The notes below the pieces were generated by a model, which did not search any database, was not told the DNA's origin, and saw only the letters and a program-made list of their open reading frames with translations. Position numbers and translations under genes: made by a program. From a virus, in IMG/VR virus record IMGVR_UViG_3300039456_000008, positions 1 through 37,915 of that record: 37,915 nt of DNA; one strand, written 5' to 3'. Positions 1 through 7,700 of the stretch are shown piece after piece; within the stretch, counting starts at the first letter, position 1, and every line of letters starts with the position of its first letter.

Positions 1-249
1 AAGGGCTACCCCGCACCACCTCTTAAAAAAAGGTATCGCGGGGAGGTTATGCGCCTCTGGGGCCGCCGGGATTTACGTTAGATTTGCAGGTAACGTGAGG
101 CAGGATGCCGAACGAGGCTCCATACGTGTAACCAGACAGATACCCTGAGATAGACGGCTAAACCGGGAACAAACGAGATTTAACGGGAATTGATGGGACG
201 AACCCAGTAGTAATGGGGCTTACAGGGAGGTAAAACGAAAAACACATTT
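1..249. other. Probable left-end region of the prophage; no gene seen
   Basis: No convincing coding sequence is visible. In Mu the repressor gene ends about 300 bp from the left end, so a repressor stop at 302 suggests that the left end lies in or very near this stretch. It is rich in GGGA/GGGG purine runs, and around 226-246 there is an AAAACGAAAAACAC block that resembles the A/CGAAA core of Mu transposase end-binding sites. I could not fix the terminal TG dinucleotide or a host target duplication, so the exact boundary is open. This call rests on position and weak sequence resemblance. Confidence 0.35.
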
Positions 250-252
250 GAT

Positions 253-296
253 AGCGTCCAATTCTAAACGCCAAAGCTATTTAGAATTTGGACGCT
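253..296 (-). terminator. Stem-loop downstream of the repressor gene
   Basis: AGCGTCCAATTCTAAA (253-268) and its near-perfect inverse (280-296, one bulged T) form a stem of about 16 bp around an 11-nt loop. It lies 6 bp beyond the stop codon of the minus-strand repressor gene. On the minus strand it is followed, after a few bases, by a short T-rich run. A transcription terminator for the repressor message is the simplest reading. It could also insulate the transposase-binding end from read-through. Confidence 0.55.
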
Positions 297-301
297 TACT
301 T

Positions 302-1006
302 TTAGACATCCTTACCAACCCACACAACACGACCGATAAATTGAATCGACTCATCACCGTCAATCATTTTTACCATCATCGGTGGGTAGTCTTTATTGTC
401 GCTCAGCAGTTGTACGCCCTGACCAGGCACGATCTGCGTGCGTTTAACCAAGAGATGGCCATCAACGCGAATGACATACATGCGACCGTCCTGCGGCATA
501 GCATCGCTAGTATCGACCATTATCGTGTTGTTATCGCTAATTGTCGGCTCCATCGAGTCGCCTTTAGCAAACACAACAACTAAATCCTTTTCGTTTAAGC
601 CTCTGGATTTTAACCAGTTTTTTCTAAACGCTAGGCGTCGGGTAATGCTTTCGTCATCCGTTGTTATGCCTATACCAGCACTCACCTGAATGCTATACCC
701 TGGAATATATGCGTAGTCATCTTCCGGGCTGATAGCGTAGCTAGCGCCTTCTTCCCTGACAGATACCCCGTAATCACCGAGCATCATTGGCCCAGCGCCA
801 TCCATGATCCAGTTGTAGTTAACACCTGCAGCTTTAGCGATAGCTTTGATATTGGACCACTTAGGTTCACTTCCACCAGCCAGATAGGAATCCAGCGTTC
901 GTCTAGGTATTGCCGATTTCTGCGCAAGAGCACCAACCCCTCCGCAAATATCAGCGCACTCGCGAATCCTTTGCGCTAAATCCATTATCGTTTCGTTTTT
1001 CTTCAT
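302..1006 (-). CDS. LexA/CI-type phage repressor (HTH + S24 peptidase)
   Basis: A 234-residue protein and the only early gene on the minus strand. The N-terminal part (about 8-68) is a lambda-repressor-like helix-turn-helix. The C-terminal part is a LexA/UmuD S24 autoprotease: an Ala-Gly bond at 110-111 sits where the self-cleavage site is expected, Ser151 lies in GDSMEP, and Lys188 lies in LLVKR, giving the Ser-Lys dyad. By family knowledge such repressors are cleaved when RecA is activated, so this prophage is probably SOS-inducible, unlike Mu itself, whose c repressor has a different fold. It is divergent from ner across an operator-rich gap and ends at a stem-loop. It is the likely maintainer of lysogeny. 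Confidence 0.9.
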   Translation of the reverse strand: MKKNETIMDLAQRIRECADICGGVGALAQKSAIPRRTLDSYLAGGSEPKWSNIKAIAKAAGVNYNWIMDGAGPMMLGDYGVSVREEGASYAISPEDDYAYIPGYSIQVSAGIGITTDDESITRRLAFRKNWLKSRGLNEKDLVVVFAKGDSMEPTISDNNTIMVDTSDAMPQDGRMYVIRVDGHLLVKRTQIVPGQGVQLLSDNKDYPPMMVKMIDGDESIQFIGRVVWVGKDV

Positions 1007-1079
1007 GCCGAATCCGAAAAATTAGCAAATTTCTGCGCTGCTTTTCGCTTTAAATAATCCCTTGAAAATCAATAAGATA

Positions 1080-1123
1080 GCGAAATTCAGCGAAATTAAG
1101 CGCATTTCAAATACGAAATGCGC
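1080..1123. promoter_or_regulatory. Operator array: phased GCGAAATT decamers and a palindrome
   Basis: GCGAAATT occurs at 1080 and 1090, and GCGCATTTC starts at 1100, so three related half-sites are spaced exactly 10 bp apart. The third begins a perfect 9-bp inverted repeat, GCGCATTTC (1100-1108) and GAAATGCGC (1115-1123), with a 6-bp spacer. The array lies between the repressor and ner, where Mu carries its operators and internal transposition enhancer. Binding by the S24 repressor and/or Ner is inferred. Confidence 0.6.
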
Positions 1124-1133
1124 CGATTGTGGC

Positions 1134-1162
1134 TTGATTGCTGCGCTGATTCCGGCTAACTT
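1134..1162 (+). promoter_or_regulatory. Candidate early promoter (Pe) for ner-A-B
   Basis: TTGATT (1134-1139) and TAACTT (1157-1162) are separated by 17 bp, which fits sigma70 spacing, although the -10 is a moderate match. The site begins 11 bp past the palindromic operator and lies 57 bp before ner, so a bound repressor could block it. This is inferred from sequence only. Confidence 0.45.
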
Positions 1163-1218
1163 ATCCAAACCGATTAGATAAAGCGTTAAACGAAAGTCAT
1201 TAGCAAGAGGCCAAAAAA

Positions 1219-1503
1219 ATGAGCAAGTCAGAGACTCGCCCGATCAGCGACTGGCATAAAGAAGACATCAAAGCTGCGATCCGTAAACGCGGCGTCAGCA
1301 TGTCTGACTTAGCACGCGCAAATGATTACAACCCGCGCACGTTCGCAAACGTACTGCACCTCAAGTACCCAAAGCTCGAAAAGATCGTTGCCGAGTTTTT
1401 AGGTACTACGCCCGATGTCATTTGGCCTAGTCGCTACAGCGAACCTACCCCGATTCGACGGAGTAAGCACGCAACGCCAACAGTTTATAGAAATGCCTCA
1501 TAG
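1219..1503 (+). CDS. ner: Ner-like DNA-binding regulator
   Basis: A 94-residue protein of the Ner/Nlp (SfsB) family. The helix-turn-helix lies at about 12-60, with the typical order of a WHKEDIKAAIRKRG opening, SMSDLARAN, and a recognition stretch around NPRTFANVL, followed by a VIWPSRY-type tail. In Mu, Ner binds between the repressor and early promoters and turns both down after lytic onset. Its position as first gene of the rightward early operon, divergent from the repressor, supports the same role. A good ribosome site (AAGAGG) precedes the ATG. The last 20 or so residues are basic and probably unstructured. Confidence 0.9.
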   Translation: MSKSETRPISDWHKEDIKAAIRKRGVSMSDLARANDYNPRTFANVLHLKYPKLEKIVAEFLGTTPDVIWPSRYSEPTPIRRSKHATPTVYRNAS

Positions 1504-1536
1504 GATGCCGCCCCTTTTTTATCGTAGTTGATGGCT

Positions 1537-1568
1537 TATACGGTAATCCGCGCACTCAGCGCCGTATA
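1537..1568. other. Inverted repeat between ner and the next gene
   Basis: TATACGG (1537-1543) and CCGTATA (1562-1568) form a perfect 7-bp stem with an 18-nt loop, and a T-rich stretch follows at about 1581-1588. It could attenuate early transcription after ner or be a protein-binding site. The stem is short and the T-run is not adjacent, so this is a weak call. Confidence 0.3.
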
Positions 1569-1617
1569 GATGCAGAGCATGTTTTTGTTTGGAACATAAG
1601 AAAAAGAGGAACACCCA

Positions 1618-2106
1618 ATGGCGAAACGAAATTGGAAGCGTACAGCCCCCACATCACTGTGCAACGCAATGGAATTGTGCGTTGAATTTGGTCGTGTGCG
1701 TAAAAACAAAAGCGTTGAGCAAATTGCATGTGACATGGGGATGCCTAATCACTGGACGCTTTACAAATGGCTTGAATCTGGCCGTCTACCCGCCAACATG
1801 ATTCGCCCGTTTGAATTATCAACAGGCGCGTCTTATGTCACACAGTTTTTAGCAACCAGCGGTCACAAACTGTTAGTCGACATCCCAACAGCCAAGCCAG
1901 CCAACGACAATGATTTACTAACACTTAACAGCTCGTTTAACGACGCATTAAAAGTGCTTGAAGAGTTCTACAAAGGCAAAGCCTCTGGCGATCAAACCCT
2001 ACGCGAACTACGCAACGTCATGACTGGGATCGCAGGCCATCACGCACGCGTTGAGTCTTACGCCACCCCAGAACTCGGTTTGTTTGATGAGGATGGCGAC
2101 CAATGA
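1618..2106 (+). CDS. Early helix-turn-helix regulator (CII-like)
   Basis: A 162-residue protein. Residues about 13-60 contain a helix-turn-helix pattern (SVEQIACDMGMPNHWTLYKW, then an acidic/basic turn and a RPFELSTGASYVTQFL segment) as seen in small phage regulators placed between ner and the transposase in non-Mu transposable phages. The C-terminal half is helical with no recognised domain. It ends in an ATGA overlap with the transposase gene, so the two are translationally coupled. The likely role is early gene control or help in transposition. The exact family is not certain; the DNA-binding call is firmer than the CII label. Confidence 0.6.
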   Translation: MAKRNWKRTAPTSLCNAMELCVEFGRVRKNKSVEQIACDMGMPNHWTLYKWLESGRLPANMIRPFELSTGASYVTQFLATSGHKLLVDIPTAKPANDNDLLTLNSSFNDALKVLEEFYKGKASGDQTLRELRNVMTGIAGHHARVESYATPELGLFDEDGDQ

Positions 2107-4304
2107 GCGAATGGTTCACAGCTCAGCAGCTATCGGGCATCACAGGCCTACCAGCGACTGACCGAGCGATACAGATCCGCTCGCAAAAAGAAACATGGCT
2201 AAGCCGCCCGCGTGCCGCTGGCAAAGGCAACGAATACCACATCAGCAGCTTGCCAGTCGAGACGCAGCGTGCGCTAAAAATCAGCAACGGCAAACGCGCC
2301 GCAGCTGCTGCACGCAATAGCGAAACATCGCAGGCACTTGCTGTAATCGCTTCAGATCAGTCAGCCAGCCGCGAAAAATCGCTAGTGCTATATCAACAGC
2401 TTAAGCCGTACCAGCGCGCCAAAGTTGACGCTATCAGTTGCCTAATGAGCATCGTAGCCGAGTTCCTCCGTGCAACCGGTATGACCAAGGGCAAAGCGTT
2501 CGCTGAATTTTCAGTACTCTACAACCGCAAAGAAATCGAAATCTCAGCCGAGATCCGGGACGTCGTTACTAAATGCAGTCGCGCATCCCTTTACCGCTGG
2601 GAAAAAATCATCCGCGAGAAGGGCATCGCCTACCTGTGCGAAGACATCGGCGCTCATCGTCGCGGCACCGGCCTAATCGACAGCCAGCCAGAGCTGCGCG
2701 AGTACGTTGTCGGCATGCTCGTTGAGCACCCGCACGCGAAAAGCTCAACACTGCATAAAGCCATTCGTGCTGAGTTTGCAGCTACCGGCGTTTCAGTCCC
2801 TAGCGAGCGCCGCCTGTGCGATTGGGTCGCCAAATGGAAAGACGAAAACAAACAAGTATTCATGGCCGTCACCAATCCAGACGCATGGAAAAACAAATAC
2901 ATGGATGCCCAAGGCTCTGCATCCGAACACGTTATCGCGCTAAATCAACTTTGGGAGTTTGACTCAACACCCGCAGATCTCATGCTAACCGATGGGCGTT
3001 ATAGCATCCTTGGTGTTATCGACGTATACAGCCGCCGCGTCCGTTTTGTTGTCATGCCAACGTCAGACAGCAAAGGCGTTGCCAAAGTCATCCGCCGCGC
3101 CATCCTAGACTGGGGCGTGCCGGAGGGTGTGAAGACCGACAACGGTGCTGACTACAAATCCAAATGGATCAAACACGTATTCACCGCGCTTGGCATACAT
3201 CAAGAGTTTTGCCCACCGTTCCAAGGCTGGAAAAAACCGTACATCGAACGCGTATTCCGCACCTTTAGCCACGACGTCGCCGAGTTCTTACCCGGCTTTA
3301 TTGGCCACAACGTCGCCGAACGCTCCGCCATCGAGGCACGCAAAACTTTTAGCGACCGCTTATTCAAAAAAGACCAGCTCATCGAAGTCAAAATGTCATC
3401 AGCAGAGCTGCAAAAATTCTGCGATGGCTGGCTAGAAAACGAATACCACACCCGTCGTCACGACGGCATCAAAACAACACCCAACCAAATGGCCGCCAAC
3501 TACATCGGCAGCATCCGCACAATCAGTAACGAGCGCGCCCTAGATGTATTACTCAGCGAACCCGCTGGCACGCCAACCATCGGCAAAAAAGGCATCAAGC
3601 TTAATCGCGGCATGTACATACACCCACAGCTAGCGGCGCACACCGGCGACCAAGTCAGCGCCTATTACGACGAAGCCGACATAGGTCGAATCTATGTCTA
3701 CGACATGGACGGCACCTACATCTGCACAGCAGAAGACCCAGCCATTACCGGCGTTAGCCGAACAGACGTTGCCGTCGCTGCAAAAGAGATCCAGCGCGAA
3801 CAAGTGCAAGAGCGTAAACGCCAATTAAAAGCAGCCGCAAAACGTGTGACCAAACGCGACGTTGCACAACAAATTTTAGATCACCGCGCAGCCGAAGAAC
3901 GCGCCAACAAAGTGCGCCAGTTCCCGCGCCCAGAAACCGAGCACACCAGTGCCGGATTAACAGCAGCCACACACGCACTAAACGACCAAAAACCACAAAA
4001 CAACCTGCCCGCATGGTTCGACAAAGCCGCCGCAGCTAAAGAACTGCAAAGCATCAGCGCAGGCAACCAAACATCAGCACCCGCTGAAAAAGCCAACGTA
4101 GTTAAAGCGGAATTTAACCGGGGGTTAAACGCACCAGACGGCATGGCCGAGCGCTATCAATTCTGGGCAGACATCAACTTAAAAATGGAGAACGGAACAG
4201 CAACAGAAGAAGAAACAAAGTGGGCACGCAACTTCTACGGATCTGCCGCGTGGCAGTCCGGGAAATTGCTAATAGAAATGCGAACCGGGGCAACCGGCCA
4301 ATAA
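2103..4304 (+). CDS. A: Mu-type DDE transposase A
   Basis: 733 residues, slightly longer than Mu A (663). The N-terminal 60 or so residues form the winged-helix Mu DNA-binding domain (MSEWFTAQQLSGITGLP). The catalytic RNase H-like core shows the DDE triad: Asp287 in LWEFDST, Asp346 in VKTDNGADY and Glu382 in KPYIERVFRTF. A Mu-transposase C-terminal beta-barrel follows at about 500-560, and an alanine/lysine-rich helical tail takes the place of the Mu A region that contacts B and ClpX. The protein pairs the phage ends and carries out strand transfer for integration and replicative transposition. It overlaps the upstream gene by ATGA, and B follows 48 bp downstream. Confidence 0.97.
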   Translation: MSEWFTAQQLSGITGLPATDRAIQIRSQKETWLSRPRAAGKGNEYHISSLPVETQRALKISNGKRAAAAARNSETSQALAVIASDQSASREKSLVLYQQLKPYQRAKVDAISCLMSIVAEFLRATGMTKGKAFAEFSVLYNRKEIEISAEIRDVVTKCSRASLYRWEKIIREKGIAYLCEDIGAHRRGTGLIDSQPELREYVVGMLVEHPHAKSSTLHKAIRAEFAATGVSVPSERRLCDWVAKWKDENKQVFMAVTNPDAWKNKYMDAQGSASEHVIALNQLWEFDSTPADLMLTDGRYSILGVIDVYSRRVRFVVMPTSDSKGVAKVIRRAILDWGVPEGVKTDNGADYKSKWIKHVFTALGIHQEFCPPFQGWKKPYIERVFRTFSHDVAEFLPGFIGHNVAERSAIEARKTFSDRLFKKDQLIEVKMSSAELQKFCDGWLENEYHTRRHDGIKTTPNQMAANYIGSIRTISNERALDVLLSEPAGTPTIGKKGIKLNRGMYIHPQLAAHTGDQVSAYYDEADIGRIYVYDMDGTYICTAEDPAITGVSRTDVAVAAKEIQREQVQERKRQLKAAAKRVTKRDVAQQILDHRAAEERANKVRQFPRPETEHTSAGLTAATHALNDQKPQNNLPAWFDKAAAAKELQSISAGNQTSAPAEKANVVKAEFNRGLNAPDGMAERYQFWADINLKMENGTATEEETKWARNFYGSAAWQSGKLLIEMRTGATGQ

Positions 4305-4352
4305 AAAACCGCCAGCGGCAACTGACGGAAAATCAAACAAGCGGAAACGATT

Positions 4353-5075
4353 ATGACACAAACAAGCATTGCGGGAATTACCAATGTCGCCCTGTGTAAC
4401 CAGACACTGGTCAGAGCGATGGAACGAGCACACGGCCTGCCGGGCATCGTCTGCTTTTACGGCTTTTCAGGATTGGGGAAATCATTCAGCGCGTCATACG
4501 CAGCAAACAAACACCGCGCCTTTTATGTGCAGTGTAAAAGCACATGGACGCGCAAAGCATTTTTAGAAGCCATCGCAAAAGACATGGGCCTAAACCCAGC
4601 GAAAACCATCGCCGGATTAACCGAACAAGTCAGCGAAGAACTCATGCTGTCAGATCGTCCGCTCATCATTGACGAAGCCGACCACCTAGCCGACAAAAAC
4701 AAAATATTCATGGTCATGGATTTGTACGAAGGAAGTCAGGCACCGATCCTATTAATAGGCGAAGAAAAGCTGCCAGCCAAACTCGCCGCGTTTGAAAAAA
4801 TTCACAATCGCATATTGGAATGGACACCAGCCCAACCGTGCGCCATCGATGACGTAAACGAACTGGCCCGGATCTACGCCCCTGGCATCAACATTGATGA
4901 CCAACTGCTGCAAAACCTACACGCAGCAACCAAAGGCGTGACCCGCCGTGTCTGCGTAAACCTTGACGGCATCCGCGCATTTGCCCGCAACCAAGGCACC
5001 GACACAGTGACCCTAGCGAATTACGACACGCCAATGTTCACTGGCCAAGCCCCACGCGGCAGGGGGGCACTGTAA
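4353..5075 (+). CDS. B: MuB-like AAA+ target-capture ATPase
   Basis: 240 residues with Walker A GFSGLGKS (37-44) and Walker B LIIDEADH (103-110). A sensor-like stretch follows (PILLIGEEKLPAKL), then a C-terminal helical domain. It is shorter than Mu B (about 312) and lacks most of the N-terminal HTH appendage of Mu B. The known role of the family is to polymerise on DNA with ATP, select target DNA, stimulate A and give target immunity. It directly follows A, and its stop overlaps the next ATG (TAATG). A small imperfect hairpin (about 4309-4328) lies between A and B. Confidence 0.93.
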   Translation: MTQTSIAGITNVALCNQTLVRAMERAHGLPGIVCFYGFSGLGKSFSASYAANKHRAFYVQCKSTWTRKAFLEAIAKDMGLNPAKTIAGLTEQVSEELMLSDRPLIIDEADHLADKNKIFMVMDLYEGSQAPILLIGEEKLPAKLAAFEKIHNRILEWTPAQPCAIDDVNELARIYAPGINIDDQLLQNLHAATKGVTRRVCVNLDGIRAFARNQGTDTVTLANYDTPMFTGQAPRGRGAL

Positions 5076-5668
5076 TGCCACAAGTAATAGAGCTACAGAA
5101 CAAAGCAGGCTACCAAAGCGCGTGGGCAGTCATCCGAAAATTGGGCGAATTCACCCGCCAAGACGTGATCTTTGAACTATCAAAAGAGTTCGGCGACAAC
5201 GTCAACGCCGACACCATCAAAAGCTACATACAGCGATTAACGCGCGGCGGCTTTGTCGTCTCAGCGGGCCGCAAACGCACCACCGAAGGCAACTACCTCT
5301 ACATCTACAAACTGATCAAAGACATAGGCAACACAGCCCCGCGCTTAAAAGCTGACGGGAGTCTCAGCCTAAACGGCGCAGTCAATGAATCGCTCTGGCG
5401 CACCATGAAAATACTCGGCACCTTCAACCTTGCCGAGCTGCAAGCCGCTGCGAGCACAGACACAGTGCAACCCAGCGCAGACTCCACCCGCGAGTACTGC
5501 GAACACCTACGCCGAGCCGGATACCTGCGTCTAAAACGTGGCCGCTATACCGCGCTGAACTCTCGTTACACCGGCCCGCAAGCGCCCATCGTCACAAAAG
5601 TAGACACAGTCTACGACCAAAACAACCGCGAAATCGTCTACATCAAGCCAGTGGAGGTAGAGCTATGA
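5075..5668 (+). CDS. Early protein with two winged-helix-like repeats
   Basis: 197 residues. Two similar halves are visible: residues about 12-75 (SAWAVIRKLGEFTRQDVIFEL, then IKSYIQRLTRGGFVV) and about 108-165 (SLWRTMKILGTFNLAELQAAA, then YCEHLRRAGYLRLKRGRYTAL). Each reads as a helical bundle followed by a beta-wing, typical of winged-helix domains. A DNA-binding role in early transcription or transposition is inferred. It overlaps B and the next gene, which places it in the early operon. I do not recognise a named family, and similar two-domain proteins occur after B in transposable phages. Confidence 0.6.
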   Translation: MPQVIELQNKAGYQSAWAVIRKLGEFTRQDVIFELSKEFGDNVNADTIKSYIQRLTRGGFVVSAGRKRTTEGNYLYIYKLIKDIGNTAPRLKADGSLSLNGAVNESLWRTMKILGTFNLAELQAAASTDTVQPSADSTREYCEHLRRAGYLRLKRGRYTALNSRYTGPQAPIVTKVDTVYDQNNREIVYIKPVEVEL

Positions 5669-5931
5669 CACTCATGATCCCAGACGCCCAGCTCGACGCA
5701 CTGGCCGACGAATTTATTCGCCTAAACCTAGCGCGCGCAGGCGTCAACTTAGAACAGTTCATCTGTAGCCCTCAAAGCTACCGCGAGCACTACGACCTGC
5801 GCACGCAACACGACCTTGCCGAACGCCGCCAAACCAAAGCCACAACCGGGCGTGTAGACGAGCCGCTAAAGCACACACGCTACAAACGCCAGCGCGGCAA
5901 AAGCGACTTCACACGGAGGGCCAGCGTATGA
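5665..5931 (+). CDS. Small early protein of unknown function
   Basis: 88 residues, no cysteines beyond one, no membrane segment. The N-terminal half is acidic and helical (DAQLDALADEFIRLN) and the C-terminal half is strongly basic and probably disordered (residues 50-88, rich in Arg/Lys). A ribosome site (GGAGG) lies 8-10 bp before the ATG. Overlaps with both neighbours indicate tight operon translation. No function can be given; the charge split would fit nucleic-acid or nucleoprotein binding. Confidence 0.65.
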   Translation: MTLMIPDAQLDALADEFIRLNLARAGVNLEQFICSPQSYREHYDLRTQHDLAERRQTKATTGRVDEPLKHTRYKRQRGKSDFTRRASV

Positions 5932-6263
5932 ACGCAGCACTCATCGTGAGCGATCAGCCGCTCTGGTTAGACGTACTCGCACAGCAATGCGAAGCAACCA
6001 GCCAGCGCGCCGTTGCCCAAACATTAAACGTCTCGCCAACCATGATTAACCAGGCATTAAAGCGCGTTTACCCCGGCGACCTCGCAAAGCTCGAACGCGC
6101 TGTGCGCGGTGCCTACATGGGCGCGACCGTTAACTGCCCAGTGCTCGGAGAACTAGAAACACACCGCTGCATTGCCAACCAAAAGCAAAAAGCCAGCTCG
6201 GTCAACCCGACCCGCGTGCAGCTGTTTAAAGCATGCCAAAAATGCGAACACAAGGAGGCCTGA
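5928..6263 (+). CDS. Small HTH protein with a Cys-rich tail
   Basis: 111 residues. The N-terminal part (about 12-55) has a Cro/LacI-like helix-turn-helix core (TSQRAVAQTLNVSPTMINQALKRV). The C-terminal part has a cysteine set, CPVLGELETHRC and CQKC, that could hold one zinc ion. Such HTH-plus-zinc proteins are frequent in the early operons of transposable phages and are usually annotated only as regulators. Its start overlaps the upstream stop (ATGA) and it has a strong GGAGG site. Regulation of early or middle transcription is likely but not shown. Confidence 0.6.
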   Translation: MNAALIVSDQPLWLDVLAQQCEATSQRAVAQTLNVSPTMINQALKRVYPGDLAKLERAVRGAYMGATVNCPVLGELETHRCIANQKQKASSVNPTRVQLFKACQKCEHKEA

Positions 6264-6264
6264 A

Positions 6265-6540
6265 ATGCCAACCATCGCAACGCAAAAAAACTACCGCATG
6301 GCCTGCACCATCAGCCAAATCCACAACGCCATGCAAGTGCTGATGGATGCAGACGTCGCCATGCACGACATCGCCACCAACAACGGCCAGCCGACCATCA
6401 TCACCGACCCAATCCCAGAGGCGGTGAAAGCCATGCCGCTCAGCAGCGTGCGCAAAGCCGACGGCACAACCGTGCGTGCAGTGCTCTGCGGTTGCGTCAT
6501 CGAATACAACAAACCCAACAGCAATGAGGTGGCAGCATGA
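6265..6540 (+). CDS. Small early protein, unknown
   Basis: 91 residues when started at the ATG at 6265, which has AAGGAGG 8 bp upstream; an in-frame start at 6172 would overlap the previous gene heavily and lacks such a site. The protein has a helical N-terminus (QIHNAMQVLMDADVAMHDI), then a probable beta-rich part ending in AVLCGCVIEY. No known domain is recognised. The next gene starts within its stop codon region (ATGA). Confidence 0.6.
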   Translation: MPTIATQKNYRMACTISQIHNAMQVLMDADVAMHDIATNNGQPTIITDPIPEAVKAMPLSSVRKADGTTVRAVLCGCVIEYNKPNSNEVAA

Positions 6541-7235
6541 TTAGCAAACTACCCGCAGCCCTGATATTGATCGCGGCAATCGTACTGATGCAGTCACACG
6601 CCATCATTTGGTGGACACAACACGATGCAGCCACCGGCTGGCTTTGGGCCATCGCGATCGAAGCCGGTGCCGTATGGCTCTGGACACGCCGTGGAGGCAT
6701 CACCACCGGCATGGCCATCATCGCCACCACACTGGCATTAATTACACCGCTGGCCGACCTTGCAGGCCCAGTGCTAGAGAAACAACGCAGCAGCACCCAA
6801 GCCGCTGACACCTTGCCCCAGCGCACAGCAGCAACAGAGGCCCGCATCGCCACGCTAGAAACCTCGCTGGCCCAGTACCTCAGCAACAGCGAATACCGAA
6901 GCGGCTGGCACAGCCTCATCGTCAGCACCGAACAGCAGCTCACCGCTGCCCGTGCAAACCTCGCGAGCCTGCAAGGCGAACAGCGCACACCAGCACCCAC
7001 AACACTGGCCGTTTGGCTGCCACTACTCATGCAAATGGCCGCCGTCTGCCTGCTGCAGTGCCTGATCGTAATGACCACCCGAACACTGGCGCGCCCAGCA
7101 CCTAAAACAGCCGGTACCAAACACAGCACCAACGAAGACCAGCCCGAACACAGCCTAATCGGAGCTGTTGCCCAACTCGCGATCGCACGACCAAAGCCCG
7201 CCGCCAAACCCGCAGGCCAGCGCGGCAAGGCGTAG
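6537..7235 (+). CDS. Polytopic membrane protein with a coiled coil
   Basis: 232 residues. Three hydrophobic segments lie at about 6-26, 33-49 and 56-76, then an Ala/Gln/Glu-rich coiled coil (about 80-145), a fourth membrane segment (about 152-178) and a basic tail. This looks like an inner-membrane protein with a soluble helical loop. Similar membrane plus coiled-coil proteins sit in the early block of B3/D3112-like transposable phages and have no assigned role. Holin-like, exclusion or lysogenic-conversion functions are all possible. It overlaps the upstream gene by ATGA. Confidence 0.6.
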   Translation: MISKLPAALILIAAIVLMQSHAIIWWTQHDAATGWLWAIAIEAGAVWLWTRRGGITTGMAIIATTLALITPLADLAGPVLEKQRSSTQAADTLPQRTAATEARIATLETSLAQYLSNSEYRSGWHSLIVSTEQQLTAARANLASLQGEQRTPAPTTLAVWLPLLMQMAAVCLLQCLIVMTTRTLARPAPKTAGTKHSTNEDQPEHSLIGAVAQLAIARPKPAAKPAGQRGKA

Positions 7236-7299
7236 TCGTTAGCATCACCAAGGCCACCAAACAGAAAAACCAAGAAAAGAAAAACAAAGGACAACCGCC

Positions 7300-7476
7300 A
7301 TGACAGCAGCAACAAAACCGATATGGATCGGCACCTGCCCAAATTGCGGCCCGGTGCGCATTACACAAATTAGCCAGCCAAGCGCCTGCACTAACCAAAT
7401 TAAATTTGGCAAGCGCAGCTTACGAATTTGCCGCCAAACCCTAACCGACGTGCGCAGCACCCGAGGCGAAAAATAA
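7300..7476 (+). CDS. 58-residue zinc-ribbon-like protein
   Basis: A complete small reading frame filling the gap between the membrane protein and the next gene, with an AAAGG site about 10 bp before the ATG. The protein begins MTAATKPIWIGTCPNCGPVR and has four cysteines: a CPNC knuckle at 13-16, Cys30 and Cys44. The spacing suits a single zinc ribbon. The stop lies 2 bp before the ATG of the next gene, which fits an operon member. The function is unknown; small zinc ribbons of this kind often contact DNA or RNA polymerase. Confidence 0.55.
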   Translation: MTAATKPIWIGTCPNCGPVRITQISQPSACTNQIKFGKRSLRICRQTLTDVRSTRGEK

Positions 7477-7478
7477 CC

Positions 7479-7700
7479 ATGCAAACACATCCAGAAATCA
7501 GCATCACGTTTCGGCGCACCACAGACGGTGGCGTCGCCGTTATGTGCGTCGCGCGGAAATCAAAAGATAAAGACTTAAGTCTGCGCGCGCAGGTCATTGC
7601 TCAAGCGCTAAAACACCTAATGCCGCACGTCGTACAAGCAGCAGAAGAAGAAATCGCAGCAGACGCCGCAAAAAACAAACAACCGGAGGTAATGCACTGA
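7479..7700 (+). CDS. Small conserved-looking early protein
   Basis: 73 residues from the ATG at 7479. A beta-hairpin-like start (ISITFRRTTDGGVAVMCVARK) is followed by a long helix ending in an acidic/alanine stretch (VVQAAEEEIAADAAKNK). No recognised domain. It abuts the previous gene by 2 bp, and a GGAGG site at its end serves the DUF3164 gene, whose ATG overlaps its stop. Confidence 0.6.
   Translation: MQTHPEISITFRRTTDGGVAVMCVARKSKDKDLSLRAQVIAQALKHLMPHVVQAAEEEIAADAAKNKQPEVMH

Noticed and set aside
1-20. Possible 3' end of a tRNA (ACCCCGC followed by ACCA)
   Set aside because: Only the last bases would be in the window, the T-arm cannot be checked, and a Mu-like element has no need of a tRNA site. 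No support.
6497-7342. Long minus-strand open frame of 281 codons opposite the membrane protein
   Set aside because: Arises from the composition of the plus-strand genes; Cys/Trp-rich, unlike a real protein, and spans several well-supported genes.
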